A DNA stretch of 64,000 nucleotides from Alloyangia pacifica (GTDB lineage Bacteria > Pseudomonadota > Alphaproteobacteria > Rhodobacterales > Rhodobacteraceae), in NCBI RefSeq assembly GCF_900116195.1, contig NZ_FOZW01000001.1, forward strand, positions 310,001-374,000, written 5' to 3'. Made by a program: the position numbers and the translations under genes. Shown here in pieces: positions 35,456 to 46,746 of the stretch (position 1 is its first letter; every line of letters begins with the position of its first letter). The notes beneath the pieces were generated by a model. That model saw nothing but the letters and a program-made list of their open reading frames with translations, was not told the DNA's origin and did not search any database.

Positions 35456-37219
35456 ATGTCGGAGCTCGCGAGTGACAAGATTGACAGACGGCGTTCGGGC
35501 CCGCTGAGTTGGCGGGTGCGGTCGGCGCTCATCCTTTTGCTGGTGCTTGCGGTCAGCACGGTGTGGATCACCAACGTCCTGCTGACCGACCGCTCCACCG
35601 CCTCGACGCGCAACCGCGCCGAGCTGCGCCTGGCGCTCTATTCCGGAAACATCCTTTCAGAGCTGCGCCGCAACGCCATCGTGCCGCAGCTGCTGGCGCG
35701 GGACCCGGCGCTGATCGGCGCGCTGAACTCGGGCGACTTCAGCCAGTCGACGCAGCGGCTGATTTCCTATGTCGACGAGATCGGTGCGGCCTCGCTGATG
35801 CTGCTCGACCGCGACGGGCGCACCGTGGCGGCGACCGACCGCAACCGGCTCGGCTCGAACCATCGCTCCGAGGCCTATTACGTCGACGCGCTGCGCGCCA
35901 ATACCACCGTCTTCACCGTGCAGGAGCGTGAGGCGGGGGGCTATTCCTTCACCTATTCGCGCCGCATGGAGAGCCAGAACTCGGCCATCGGCGTCATCAT
36001 GGTCGAGGTCGACCTGGCCAAATTCGAACGTGCCTGGGCGGGGATCACCGATGCCGTGGCGGTGCTCGATTCCGAGGGCCGCATCATCCTGGCGACCGAG
36101 CCGCGCTGGCGCGGGCGCACCATGGAGGAGGCGCTGGCGCGCCAGCCCGCCGAGAACGCCATCGAGCGGGCCATCAAGGCCACAGCCGACTGGACCGCGC
36201 TGCCTGCCGACGCCTACCTGCGCGGCGAGGCGGTGATGCGCATCGACGGGCGCATCCCGTTCCGTGGCTGGACCATGGCGACCTTCACCACCTATGCCTC
36301 GGTGCGCGAGAAGGTGAATGCGGTGCTGGCGCTGGAGATCATGGCCTTTGCCCTGCTGGCGGCCTCGGCCTTCTATGCGCTGTCGCGCAAGACCGCGCTG
36401 CGCATGGCGCTGTTCCAGCGCGAGAGCGTCGAGCTGCGCGCGCTGAACGCGCGGCTGCAGCGCGAGATCGCCGAGCGCGAGAAGGTGCAGAAGGATCTCG
36501 CCAGTGCCGAGCAGACGCTGGAGCAGAGTTCCAAGCTGGCGGCCCTGGGGGAGATGTCCGCCGCCGTCAGCCACGAGCTGAACCAGCCGCTGGCGGCGAT
36601 GAAGACCTATCTCGCCGGGGCGCGGCTGCTGCTCAAGCGCAACCGCCCCGAGGAGGCGATGACCGCCTTTTCCCGCATCGACGACCTGATCGAGCGGATG
36701 GGGGCGATCACCCGCCAGCTGAAGAGCTACGCGCGCAAGGGGCAGGCGAATTTCGTGCCTGTCGACATGGGGGATGCGCTGGCTTCCTCGCTGTCGATGA
36801 TGGAGCCGCAGCTCAAGGCGCGGCGGGTGCGCATCTCGAAGATTCTGCCCGATCAGCCGGTGATGGTGATGGGCGACCGGATGCGCATCGAGCAGGTGCT
36901 GGTGAACCTGCTGCGCAATGCCATCGACGCGACCAAGTCGGTCGCCAACCCCGAGATCGAGATCATCCTCGCCAGCGGCGAGACCGCGACGCTGAGCGTG
37001 CGCGACAACGGCCACGGGATCGAGGATCTCGATGCGCTGTTCGAGCCCTTCTACACCACCAAGCAGCCCGGCGACGGCACCGGCCTCGGCCTCGCGATCT
37101 CTTCGGGGATCGTCAGCGACCTCGGCGGGCGGCTCACGGCGCGGAACGGAACCGAGGGAGGGGCTGTTTTTGAGATGCAACTGCCTATCTTGAACCAGAG
37201 CCCTGCGGCGGCCGAGTAA
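35456..37219 (+). CDS. DctB-like sensor histidine kinase
   Basis: This inner-membrane kinase has 587 aa: a short N-terminal cytoplasmic segment, a first transmembrane helix (about 22-40), a periplasmic double-PAS (dCache-like) sensor (about 45-285), a second helix (about 290-310), a coiled-coil linker, a HisKA domain with phospho-His373 in AAVSHELNQPLAAMKTYL, and an ATPase domain with LLRNAIDATKS, DNGHGI and GTGLGLAIS. The layout matches DctB, which senses C4-dicarboxylates, but no dctA or dctPQM genes are nearby, so the ligand is unproven. It precedes its dctD-like partner by 62 bases. Confidence 0.9.
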   Translation: MSELASDKIDRRRSGPLSWRVRSALILLLVLAVSTVWITNVLLTDRSTASTRNRAELRLALYSGNILSELRRNAIVPQLLARDPALIGALNSGDFSQSTQRLISYVDEIGAASLMLLDRDGRTVAATDRNRLGSNHRSEAYYVDALRANTTVFTVQEREAGGYSFTYSRRMESQNSAIGVIMVEVDLAKFERAWAGITDAVAVLDSEGRIILATEPRWRGRTMEEALARQPAENAIERAIKATADWTALPADAYLRGEAVMRIDGRIPFRGWTMATFTTYASVREKVNAVLALEIMAFALLAASAFYALSRKTALRMALFQRESVELRALNARLQREIAEREKVQKDLASAEQTLEQSSKLAALGEMSAAVSHELNQPLAAMKTYLAGARLLLKRNRPEEAMTAFSRIDDLIERMGAITRQLKSYARKGQANFVPVDMGDALASSLSMMEPQLKARRVRISKILPDQPVMVMGDRMRIEQVLVNLLRNAIDATKSVANPEIEIILASGETATLSVRDNGHGIEDLDALFEPFYTTKQPGDGTGLGLAISSGIVSDLGGRLTARNGTEGGAVFEMQLPILNQSPAAAE

Positions 37220-37281
37220 CGGGCCGTCCTGACCAGTATGAGACCGCGTAAAAAGAACACAACAAAAGGCGACCAGACCGA

Positions 37282-38616
37282 ATGACCAAAGCCATGAAGA
37301 TCGCGATCGTCGACGACGAGAAGGACATGCGCCAGTCGATCAGCCAGTGGCTGGCTCTGTCCGGGTATGACACCGAAACCTATTCCAGCGCCGAAGAGGC
37401 GCTCGGCGCCGTTGGCGCGGATTATCCGGGCATCGTGATCTCGGACATCCGCATGCCCGGCATGGATGGCATCCAGTTCCTCCGCAAGCTGATGGGCAAC
37501 GACAGCGCGCTGCCCGTCATCATGATCACCGGCCACGGCGACGTGCCGATGGCGGTCGAGGCGATGCGCATCGGGGCCTATGACTTCCTCGAGAAGCCGT
37601 TCAACCCCGACCGCATGTCCGAGCTGGCCAAGAAGGCGACCAACGCCCGCCGACTGACGCTCGACAACCGGGTGCTGCGCCGCGAGCTGTCGGACGGCGG
37701 CCAGCTGATGAGCAAGCTGATCGGTCAGAGCCCCGCCATGGAGCGCCTGCGCGAGGACGTGCTTGATCTTGGCCAGGCCGACGGCCACGTGCTGATCGAC
37801 GGCGAGACCGGCACCGGCAAGACGCTGATCGCCCACGCGCTGCACGCCGTGGGGTCGCGCGCGGGCAAGAAGTTCGTGCTGATCTCCTGCGCGGCGATGG
37901 ACGAGGACGCGCTGATGCGCCGCCTCTTCGGCCCGATGCAGCCCGAGGACACCCGCCTGCCGGCGATCGAAGAGGCGCGGGGCGGCACTCTGGTGCTGGA
38001 AGACATCGAGAGCCTGTCGGACGCCTCGCAGGCCCGTCTGCTGTCGGTGATCAACGATCAGGGAACCCCGCCCGAGACCCGCATCGTGGCGATCTGCAAC
38101 CTGCAGGACGAGGGCCGCACCTGCGAGACCGCGCTGCGCCCCGATCTCTACTACCGCCTCGCGGCGCTGAAGATCACCGTGCCGCCGCTGCGCCAGCGCG
38201 GCGAGGACATCCTGACGCTGTTCACGCGCTTCTCCGAGCAGTTCTCGGACGAATACGGCTGCGACTCGCCGCAGGTCTCGGCACAGGAGGCGGCGCAGCT
38301 GCTGCAGGCCCCCTGGCCGGGCAACGTGCGCCAGCTCATCAACCTCGCCGAGCGTGCGGTGCTGCAGTCGCGCCGTGGCACGGGCACCATCGCCTCGTTG
38401 CTGATGAACGACCACGAGGACATGCAGCCGGTGATGACCACCGAGGGAAAGCCGCTCAAGGAATACGTGGAAGCTTTCGAGCGCATGCTGATCGACAACA
38501 CCATGCGCCGGCACAAGGGCTCGATCTCCTCGGTGATGGATGAGCTGTGCCTGCCGCGCCGGACGCTGAACGAGAAAATGGCCAAATACGGCCTGCAGCG
38601 TTCGGACTACCTCTGA
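37282..38616 (+). CDS. DctD-like response regulator lacking the GAFTGA motif
   Basis: The 444-aa regulator has a receiver domain (phospho-acceptor Asp55 in VISDIRMPGMDG), an AAA+ domain with the Walker A GETGTGKT (174-181) and the Walker B-like GGTLVLEDIE, and a C-terminal Fis-type HTH (SISSVMDELCLPRRTLNEKMAKYG). The L1 loop where sigma-54 activators carry GAFTGA reads LFGPMQPEDTRLPAIEEA, so the sigma-54 contact is missing. The arginine-finger region CNLQDEGRTCETALRPDLYYRL is mostly kept. It may act on sigma-70 promoters, as Rhodobacter NtrC does, or as a repressor. Confidence 0.92.
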   Translation: MTKAMKIAIVDDEKDMRQSISQWLALSGYDTETYSSAEEALGAVGADYPGIVISDIRMPGMDGIQFLRKLMGNDSALPVIMITGHGDVPMAVEAMRIGAYDFLEKPFNPDRMSELAKKATNARRLTLDNRVLRRELSDGGQLMSKLIGQSPAMERLREDVLDLGQADGHVLIDGETGTGKTLIAHALHAVGSRAGKKFVLISCAAMDEDALMRRLFGPMQPEDTRLPAIEEARGGTLVLEDIESLSDASQARLLSVINDQGTPPETRIVAICNLQDEGRTCETALRPDLYYRLAALKITVPPLRQRGEDILTLFTRFSEQFSDEYGCDSPQVSAQEAAQLLQAPWPGNVRQLINLAERAVLQSRRGTGTIASLLMNDHEDMQPVMTTEGKPLKEYVEAFERMLIDNTMRRHKGSISSVMDELCLPRRTLNEKMAKYGLQRSDYL

Positions 38617-38638
38617 TCGCCTGCCACGCGACATGCCA

Positions 38639-38669
38639 GACGCCGCCCCGATCGGGCGGCGTCTTTTTT
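38639..38669 (+). terminator. Intrinsic terminator of the dctB-dctD-like pair
   Basis: A 10-bp perfect stem GACGCCGCCC / GGGCGGCGTC with a 5-base loop is followed by six T, 23 bases after the stop codon. Confidence 0.93.
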
Positions 38670-38796
38670 CAGCTCGTCCTGCGTCGCCTTGTGCGGAAAC
38701 CCTTGTGCGGAATGCAAGGTGTCTTCTCCATAGCGCCGGGAGCTGCGCCAGAAGCGGGCCCCCGAAAGGCCAGCGCTGCGAAAGGAGCCGGCGCGC

Positions 38797-39213
38797 ATGA
38801 TTGCCTATGTCACGGTCGGGGCGGATGACATTGCCCGCGCGAAGCGGTTCTACGCCTCGTTCCTGCCGCCTCTTGGCTACAGCGTGACGGAAGGGGCCGA
38901 GGGCCTGAGCTACGCGCTGCCCGCAAAGGCGGGCCAGTCGCACGCACTGCCAGACTTCTACGTCAAGCCGACCTTCGATGGTCTCCCGGCCTCGGCCGGC
39001 AACGGGGCCATGGTCGCTTTCGAGGCGCGCGATCAGGCGCAGGTGCGCGCCCTCCATGCCGCCGCGATTGCCGCAGGCGGGTCCGACGCGGGCGCGCCGG
39101 GGTTCCGTGCGGCCTATGGTCCGCGCTTCTACGTCGGCTATCTTCGCGATCCGCAGGGGAACAAGCTCGCAATCTTCTCCAGCAACCCGAACGACCCGGG
39201 CCGCGACGGATAG
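38797..39213 (+). CDS. VOC family (glyoxalase-like) protein
   Basis: This 138-aa single VOC domain has paired beta-alpha-beta-beta-beta modules: IAYVTVGADDIARAKRFYASFL (first metal position replaced by Thr/Val rather than His) and FYVGYLRDPQGNKLAIFS at the end, where Asp and Asn-Lys follow the usual pattern. Without a clear set of metal ligands it may be a small-molecule binder rather than an enzyme. AAAGGAG lies upstream of ATG 38797. Function unknown. Confidence 0.88.
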   Translation: MIAYVTVGADDIARAKRFYASFLPPLGYSVTEGAEGLSYALPAKAGQSHALPDFYVKPTFDGLPASAGNGAMVAFEARDQAQVRALHAAAIAAGGSDAGAPGFRAAYGPRFYVGYLRDPQGNKLAIFSSNPNDPGRDG

Positions 39214-39358
39214 CGCGGCGGCGGCTATCCCGTGCGACCGCTGTGCGCGTGTCCTCCCGACGCGCCTCGGGGTCCGCGATGCCTCGGGCCGGATGGTCGA
39301 TCACATTGGGGGCATTGCGGGTATATGCCGGGCAGCGCCGCTGGCCAGGCGACGGAAG

Positions 39359-39374
39359 TTAACAACTTCTTAAC
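39359..39374. promoter_or_regulatory. Full CtrA-binding box upstream of the GGDEF-EAL gene
   Basis: TTAACAACTTCTTAAC fits the CtrA consensus TTAA-N7-TTAAC exactly. It lies 128 bases before the start of the c-di-GMP protein gene. Confidence 0.7.
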
Positions 39375-39501
39375 ATTTCTCGTAAAATCTGAACGAACTG
39401 GCGGTGGTTTCAGCCGCCGGGAGGCACCGCTGACCGGCTTCTCGGTCGGGGGCTGCATGCATTTGGATTGACACATTCTCACGAGCCAGGGGGTATCATC
39501 G

Positions 39502-41328
39502 ATGATGAACGGCCTGCCGGACACCGATGATTTTGCGCGCGGCAGCCTGCCGACGTCCGATCTTGACGCCTTGCTGGACCGGATCGGCGCGTCTGCGCTG
39601 CCGCTCAGCGGCGCGGCGGCCTGCCTGATCGATCTCGCGGCGGAGGTTGTCGGGCCTCGACCGGTCCGCATGGCCGCGCCGCTCGAGGGCGCACTGGCGG
39701 ACAGCCTGCGCCAGCTTATCGGTGGGGAGGTGGATATCGCCAGCGGCCCGCGTTGCGCACGGCTTTGCGAGCACGATGTGGGCGGGCGCAGACACCGCTT
39801 CCTGTTCGCGAGCCTTGGCGGTCCCCGCGGCCCGAGGCTGGGCACGGTCGTGCTGGGGTATGCGGCGGAACGGGGCGGGCCGCTCGACGTCGAACGCAGG
39901 GCGCGGCCCTTCCTGACGATGCTCGAGGCGCTGCTCTCCGAGCGGCGGGCGAAACTGGCCATGACGCGGGACATGGCGGTTCTGGGACGCCACGCGGCGG
40001 AGCTGCAGCGGCAGGTACAGACCGATGCGCTGACCGGGCTCGCCAATGGGCGCAGTTTCAAGGAGCGGGCGCGGGACGTGCTGAACCGAGGGCGGGAGCC
40101 GCATGCACTGGTGTTGTTGGACGTGGACCACTTCAAGCAGATCAACGACCTGCACGGGCACCAGTTCGGCGACATCTACCTCAGCGCCATCGCAGGGGCC
40201 CTGCAGGGCAGCGTTGCTTCGGAGGCGCTGATAGGGCGCATCGGCGGCGACGAGTTCGCGCTCCTGCTGCGTCTGCCGGCGGAGGCCGAGCCCGCGCTGG
40301 TGCGTGTCATGGAGGTCTGCCGCAGGGCGGTGGCCCAGCTGAGCGAAACCATGGGCAAGCCGGAACTGGGCAGCATCAGCATGGGGGCGGCGCTGTTTCC
40401 GCGCCACGGCGAAGACTATGACGCCCTCTTCGAGCAGGCCGATACCGCGCTCTATGCCGGCAAGGAGGCGGGGCGTGGCAGCGAGGTCATCTTCGATCCG
40501 CACAGGCATCTGCGTTTCAGTCTGCGCGAGCTGGTGCGGAACTTCTCCGGCGCGCTGGCCGAGGGCGAAATCAGGCCGGTGTTCCATCCGGTGGTCGACC
40601 TCGCCACCGGGCATTGTTCCGGCTACGAGGTGCTGGCCCGCTGGCAGGGGGCGGGCGGCGGGGTGATGGGGCCGGAGCAGTTCTATCCGATATTTGAGAA
40701 CGGCGTGCTGGCGCAGCAGTTGACCCGCAGCATCATCGCCCAGGCGACGCAGGTGCTGCGGGCGCTGCCGGTCCGCCGTTCGGTCGAGAATGCGCTGCTG
40801 CGCATCGGGATCAATGTCACCGGCTTCGACTTGCACAACCGCACGTTTGTCGAGGACCTCGGGCAGTTGCTTGCGGAACTGGATCTGCCCTGGACGGTGG
40901 TCGTTATCGAGGTGCCCGAGACGGTCATGCTGGGCGAGACAGGCGGGCGGGCCTTCGAGACGCTGCGCGATCTGCGCGGCCGTGGTGCGAAGATCGCGCT
41001 CGATGATTTCGGCACGGGCTACGGCAGCCTGCGCCACCTCGGGGCCTGGCCCATCGACATGCTGAAGATCGACCGCCAATTCGTGCAGGGGCTGAGCGCG
41101 CGTCCCCGCGACCGCGCCGTGGTGGAGGCGATCCTCAGCATGGCGCGACGCTTCGGCTTCCGCGTGGTGGCCGAGGGGATCGAGACCCCCGGCCAGCTGA
41201 GCTACCTGCGGGCCATGGGCTGCGATGCCGGGCAAGGACACCTGCTGTCGCCGCCGATCCCGGCCGATGCGCTCGCCGATGCGCCGCTGGTCTATCCCAT
41301 CGGGGACAGGCTGGTACTAGGGGGTTAG
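39502..41328 (+). CDS. GGDEF-EAL bifunctional c-di-GMP protein
   Basis: This soluble 608-aa protein has an unrecognised N-terminal region (about 1-165), then a GGDEF domain with an intact active site (248-GGDEF-252 in RIGGDEFALLL) and an EAL domain. The EAL signature is EVL (Glu376 in GYEVLARW), with the other catalytic-site residues NVTG, EVPET, DDFGTGYGSL and KIDRQFV present. It may make, break or sense c-di-GMP. I see no inhibitory RxxD motif just before GGDEF. A perfect CtrA box upstream ties it to the cell-cycle/motility regulon. The stop overlaps the DUF1992 gene tail by 4 bases. Confidence 0.92.
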   Translation: MMNGLPDTDDFARGSLPTSDLDALLDRIGASALPLSGAAACLIDLAAEVVGPRPVRMAAPLEGALADSLRQLIGGEVDIASGPRCARLCEHDVGGRRHRFLFASLGGPRGPRLGTVVLGYAAERGGPLDVERRARPFLTMLEALLSERRAKLAMTRDMAVLGRHAAELQRQVQTDALTGLANGRSFKERARDVLNRGREPHALVLLDVDHFKQINDLHGHQFGDIYLSAIAGALQGSVASEALIGRIGGDEFALLLRLPAEAEPALVRVMEVCRRAVAQLSETMGKPELGSISMGAALFPRHGEDYDALFEQADTALYAGKEAGRGSEVIFDPHRHLRFSLRELVRNFSGALAEGEIRPVFHPVVDLATGHCSGYEVLARWQGAGGGVMGPEQFYPIFENGVLAQQLTRSIIAQATQVLRALPVRRSVENALLRIGINVTGFDLHNRTFVEDLGQLLAELDLPWTVVVIEVPETVMLGETGGRAFETLRDLRGRGAKIALDDFGTGYGSLRHLGAWPIDMLKIDRQFVQGLSARPRDRAVVEAILSMARRFGFRVVAEGIETPGQLSYLRAMGCDAGQGHLLSPPIPADALADAPLVYPIGDRLVLGG

Positions 41329-41657
41329 TCGCGCAGGAAGCGGCGGCGGGCCTCCTCGGCCATGGACTGCTTCATCTGCAATTCCGCCAATCGTGCCATG
41401 GCGGCCTTTCGCGCGGCGGGATCGGTCAGGCCAGCCATCATCTGCTGCTGCGCCGCCACCTGCTTCTTGAGGGTGATCTCCTCGGGCAGGGCACCGGCCT
41501 CGGCCATGATGCGGAAGCCCATCGCCTCGCCCGGGTCGAGATGCGCCTCGCCGCTGCGCTCCGGCAGGGGTTTTCCCTCGCCCTCGAGTCCCTGCAAGCG
41601 GCCCTCGGCGAGAGATTTCAGGATTCGACGTTCGGTCAGACGGCTCAGCCACGACAT
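41325..41657 (-). CDS. DUF1992 (DnaJ homologue subfamily C member 28-like) protein
   Basis: The 110-aa protein starts SWLSRLTERRILKSLAEGRLQGLEGEGKPLPE and contains FRIMAEAGALPEEITLKKQV, the DUF1992 signature. It is cytoplasmic, helical and charged, with no J domain despite the family name. Function is not known. ATG 41657 gives the usual N-terminus. It is convergent with the GGDEF-EAL gene and lies 66 bases upstream of the mnmA start on the template strand run. Confidence 0.88.
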   Translation of the reverse strand: MSWLSRLTERRILKSLAEGRLQGLEGEGKPLPERSGEAHLDPGEAMGFRIMAEAGALPEEITLKKQVAAQQQMMAGLTDPAARKAAMARLAELQMKQSMAEEARRRFLRD

Positions 41658-41723
41658 GACAAGGCCCACCCTTTCATCGAAAGGATGGGCCCCGCAGCAA
41701 TGTTCTGCAAGAGGCTGCGACGA

Positions 41724-42866
41724 TCAGTAGCCGCGCCAGATCCAGCCGCCTCCGAAGATGCGGCTGCCCTCGGGGGCGTAGAACACGCAGGCCTGGCCCG
41801 GGCTGACGCCTTCCTCGGGGGTGAGCAATTCAACCTCGGCCTCGGTCTCCGAGATCGGCCGGATGATCGCGTCCCGCGGCGGGCGGGTCGAGCGGACCTT
41901 CACCTTCAGGTGCCATTCGTCACGGCTGGTGAAAGCCTCATCCCCGAGCCAGTTGATCTCGCGCACCGGAATCTTGCGGGTTGCGAGCATCTCTTTCGGG
42001 CCGACCACTACCTGCTTGGCGTCCACGTCGAGTTTCACCACGTAGAGCGGCTCGTCCAGCCCGCCAATGCCGAGACCGCGGCGCTGGCCGATGGTGTAGT
42101 GGATGACACCCTTGTGGGTCCCGAGCTTGCGCCCGTCCGCATGCACGATCTCGCCCGGCTCGGCGGCACCGGGGCGCAGCTTCTCGATCACCGAGGCATA
42201 GTTGCCGTCAGGCACGAAGCAGATGTCCTGGCTGTCGGGCTTGTCGGCGACCGACAGGCCGTATTTGGCGGCGAGCTCGCGGGTCTCGGCCTTGCTCTTC
42301 AGGTGGCCCAGCGGGAAGCGCAGGTACGAGAGCTGCTCGGGGGTGGTGGAGAACAGGAAGTAGCTCTGGTCACGGTTGGCATCCGCCGCCGAGTGCAGCT
42401 CGGGACCTTCGGCGCCGTTCATGCGCTGGATGTAGTGGCCCGTCGCCATGCAATCGGCGTCGAGGTCTTTGGCCGTCTCCAGCAGGTCCTTGAACTTTAC
42501 CCGCTCGTTGCAGCGGATGCAGGGCACCGGGGTGGCCCCGCCAAGGTAGCTCTCGGCGAACTCGTCGATCACCGCGTCCTTGAAGATGTTCTCATAGTCC
42601 AGCACGTAGTGCGGGAAACCCATCTGCTCGGCCACGCGGCGGGCATCGTGGATGTCGATGCCGGCGCAGCAGGCGCCCTTTTTGGCCAGCGCCGCACCGT
42701 GGTCGTAGAGCTGCAGCGTCACGCCGACCACGTCGTAGCCTTCCTCGGCCAGCATGGCGGCAACGACGGAGCTGTCCACGCCGCCGGACATGGCAACCAC
42801 CACCCGCGTGTCGGCGGGGGATTTCGCAAAGCCAAGCGAGTTCAGGGTCTGGGTATCGAGGGCCAT
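41724..42866 (-). CDS. mnmA: tRNA-specific 2-thiouridylase MnmA
   Basis: MnmA makes 2-thiouridine at U34 of Lys, Glu and Gln tRNAs. The 380-aa protein has the PP-loop [22 protein letters not shown] (about residues 25-46), the first catalytic Cys in [37 protein letters not shown] with the second catalytic Cys, and a C-terminal PUA-like beta-barrel. ATG 42866 has GGAG-type sequence 8 bases upstream. It is divergent from sciP. Confidence 0.97.
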   Translation of the reverse strand: MALDTQTLNSLGFAKSPADTRVVVAMSGGVDSSVVAAMLAEEGYDVVGVTLQLYDHGAALAKKGACCAGIDIHDARRVAEQMGFPHYVLDYENIFKDAVIDEFAESYLGGATPVPCIRCNERVKFKDLLETAKDLDADCMATGHYIQRMNGAEGPELHSAADANRDQSYFLFSTTPEQLSYLRFPLGHLKSKAETRELAAKYGLSVADKPDSQDICFVPDGNYASVIEKLRPGAAEPGEIVHADGRKLGTHKGVIHYTIGQRRGLGIGGLDEPLYVVKLDVDAKQVVVGPKEMLATRKIPVREINWLGDEAFTSRDEWHLKVKVRSTRPPRDAIIRPISETEAEVELLTPEEGVSPGQACVFYAPEGSRIFGGGWIWRGY

Positions 42867-43148
42867 CGTCAGTCTCCGGGAGTCCGGGGGAATATAGGAA
42901 AATGCGTCTTACTAACAAGGGCGCGTTTTAGACAGCGTTAAATCACGCAAGGCCAATATGCGTCACCCCCATAGCTGGGTCGGAGCGCTGAGCCCGGTCG
43001 CGCCTCGGGGCGCCGCAGGGCCGAGCGGTCCGCGAAGCCGCAAGTATGGCAACCCGGCGTCTCCGAGACAATGGCACGAAGCCAGCGTCCCGGCGCAGGG
43101 GCTCCTGACGGAGCCCGGCACAGGGGGAGGCCACACGGGACGACGACC

Positions 43149-43433
43149 ATGTACCTGAAGAAGATCGATGGCCCGCGCGCGGTGACACTGCCTGACGGCT
43201 CGATCATGACACGGGCCGACCTGCCGCCGCCGGAGACCCGGCGCTGGGTCGCATCGCGAAAGGCAGCCGTGGTGCGTGCCGTCCGCCACGGGCTGCTCAC
43301 CGAGACGCAGGCGATGGAGCGCTATGCCCTCAGCTCCGAGGAACTGGCGGAATGGCTCAATGCCGTCTCAAGCCATGGAGAGGAGGCACTGAAGGCCACG
43401 CTGGTGCAGAGGTTCCGGGAGGGGAGCGCCTAG
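43149..43433 (+). CDS. sciP: CtrA inhibitor SciP (DUF1153)
   Basis: SciP is a small helix-turn-helix protein that in Caulobacter binds CtrA and represses CtrA-activated promoters in the swarmer stage. The 94-aa product has the typical YLKKIDGPRAVTLPDGS start, PPPETRRWVASRKAAVV and GLLTETQAMERYALSSEELAEW, a helix-turn-helix. ATG 43149 follows a GGAGG some 20 bases upstream with poor spacing, but the family begins here. It is next to ctrA, the usual arrangement in this order. Confidence 0.93.
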   Translation: MYLKKIDGPRAVTLPDGSIMTRADLPPPETRRWVASRKAAVVRAVRHGLLTETQAMERYALSSEELAEWLNAVSSHGEEALKATLVQRFREGSA

Positions 43434-43587
43434 CCCGAGCATAGTCGGGAACGCGGGCCGCCCTGGCTGAGGGGCGAGATGCGTCTCGGCCGCCTCCGAG
43501 AAAGGTCAAGGCGGCCCATAGGGTCCTTCGCGGCGCCGGCTTCCGAGAAATTTTGCGCGACCTATCCTTATGAGACTCTGTCGAAAG

Positions 43588-43615
43588 TTGATTGAAGTGC
43601 CGTCTTGCCTAGACT
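43588..43615 (+). promoter_or_regulatory. Probable ctrA promoter
   Basis: TTGATT (43588-43593) and TAGACT (43610-43615) are 16 bp apart. The likely start point falls about 70 bases before the ctrA ATG, just ahead of a CtrA-like box. Confidence 0.5.
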
Positions 43616-43628
43616 GCGCGGGGCTGGG

Positions 43629-43644
43629 GTAAAGAACCATTAAC
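43629..43644. promoter_or_regulatory. CtrA-like box in the ctrA leader
   Basis: GTAAAGAACCATTAAC matches TTAA-N7-TTAAC with one mismatch (GTAA). Its position just downstream of the predicted -10 would suit negative autoregulation. Confidence 0.5.
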
Positions 43645-43692
43645 TAAATTGGGACAGGCTCGGCGCAGGGGTAGAGAAAAGCGGAGACGGCC

Positions 43693-44400
43693 ATGCGCAT
43701 CCTTCTGGTTGAAGACGATCCGACCACGTCGAAGAGCATCGAGCTGATGCTGAACCACGCGAACCTGAACGTCTATGCCACCGACCTCGGGGAGGAAGGC
43801 ATCGATCTGGCGAAGCTCTATGATTACGACCTGATCCTGCTCGATCTGAACCTGCCGGACATTCACGGGCACGAGGTGCTGCGCCAGCTGCGCATGGCGC
43901 GCATCAATACGCCGATCCTGATCCTTTCCGGTGCGGATGACACCGACAATAAGATCAAGGGATTCGGTTTCGGGGCCGACGATTATCTGACCAAGCCGTT
44001 CCACCGCGACGAGCTGGTGGCGCGCATCCACGCGATCATCCGTCGCTCCAAGGGGCATTCGCAGTCGATCATCCGCACCGGCAAGGTCTCGGTGAACCTC
44101 GATGCCAAGACCGTCACCGTGGGCGAACGCGCCGTGCACCTGACCGGCAAGGAATACCAGATGCTCGAGCTGCTCTCGCTGCGCAAGGGCACCACGCTGA
44201 CCAAGGAGATGTTCTTGAACCACCTCTACGGAGGGATGGATGAGCCCGAGCTGAAGATCATCGACGTCTTCATCTGCAAGCTGCGCAAGAAGCTGTCTGA
44301 AGCCACCGGGGACGAGAATTACATCGAGACCGTCTGGGGCCGCGGCTACGTGCTGCGCGACCCCGAGCCGCCGGTCGGCGCCATGGCGGTGAACGCCTGA
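43693..44400 (+). CDS. ctrA: Cell-cycle response regulator CtrA
   Basis: This 235-aa OmpR-type regulator has a receiver domain (phospho-acceptor Asp51 in [16 protein letters not shown], then [29 protein letters not shown]) and a winged-helix domain ending [63 protein letters not shown] is the CtrA recognition core and is almost invariant across Alphaproteobacteria. In Rhodobacterales CtrA is dispensable and controls motility, gene transfer agents and c-di-GMP genes. It is adjacent to sciP and upstream of ligA. Confidence 0.97.
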   Translation: MRILLVEDDPTTSKSIELMLNHANLNVYATDLGEEGIDLAKLYDYDLILLDLNLPDIHGHEVLRQLRMARINTPILILSGADDTDNKIKGFGFGADDYLTKPFHRDELVARIHAIIRRSKGHSQSIIRTGKVSVNLDAKTVTVGERAVHLTGKEYQMLELLSLRKGTTLTKEMFLNHLYGGMDEPELKIIDVFICKLRKKLSEATGDENYIETVWGRGYVLRDPEPPVGAMAVNA

Positions 44401-44450
44401 CTCTGGACGCGCCCCGCCGCGCGCCCTATCACGTCTGCCAAAAGGCGTGA

Positions 44451-46739
<2,289 letters not shown>

Positions 46740-46746
46740 CCCGGAG

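Noticed and set aside
42900-42945. Possible CtrA box (TTTA-N7-TTAAA) between mnmA and sciP
   Set aside because: It matches only part of TTAA-N7-TTAAC, with mismatches in both halves; such hits occur by chance in AT-richer gaps.
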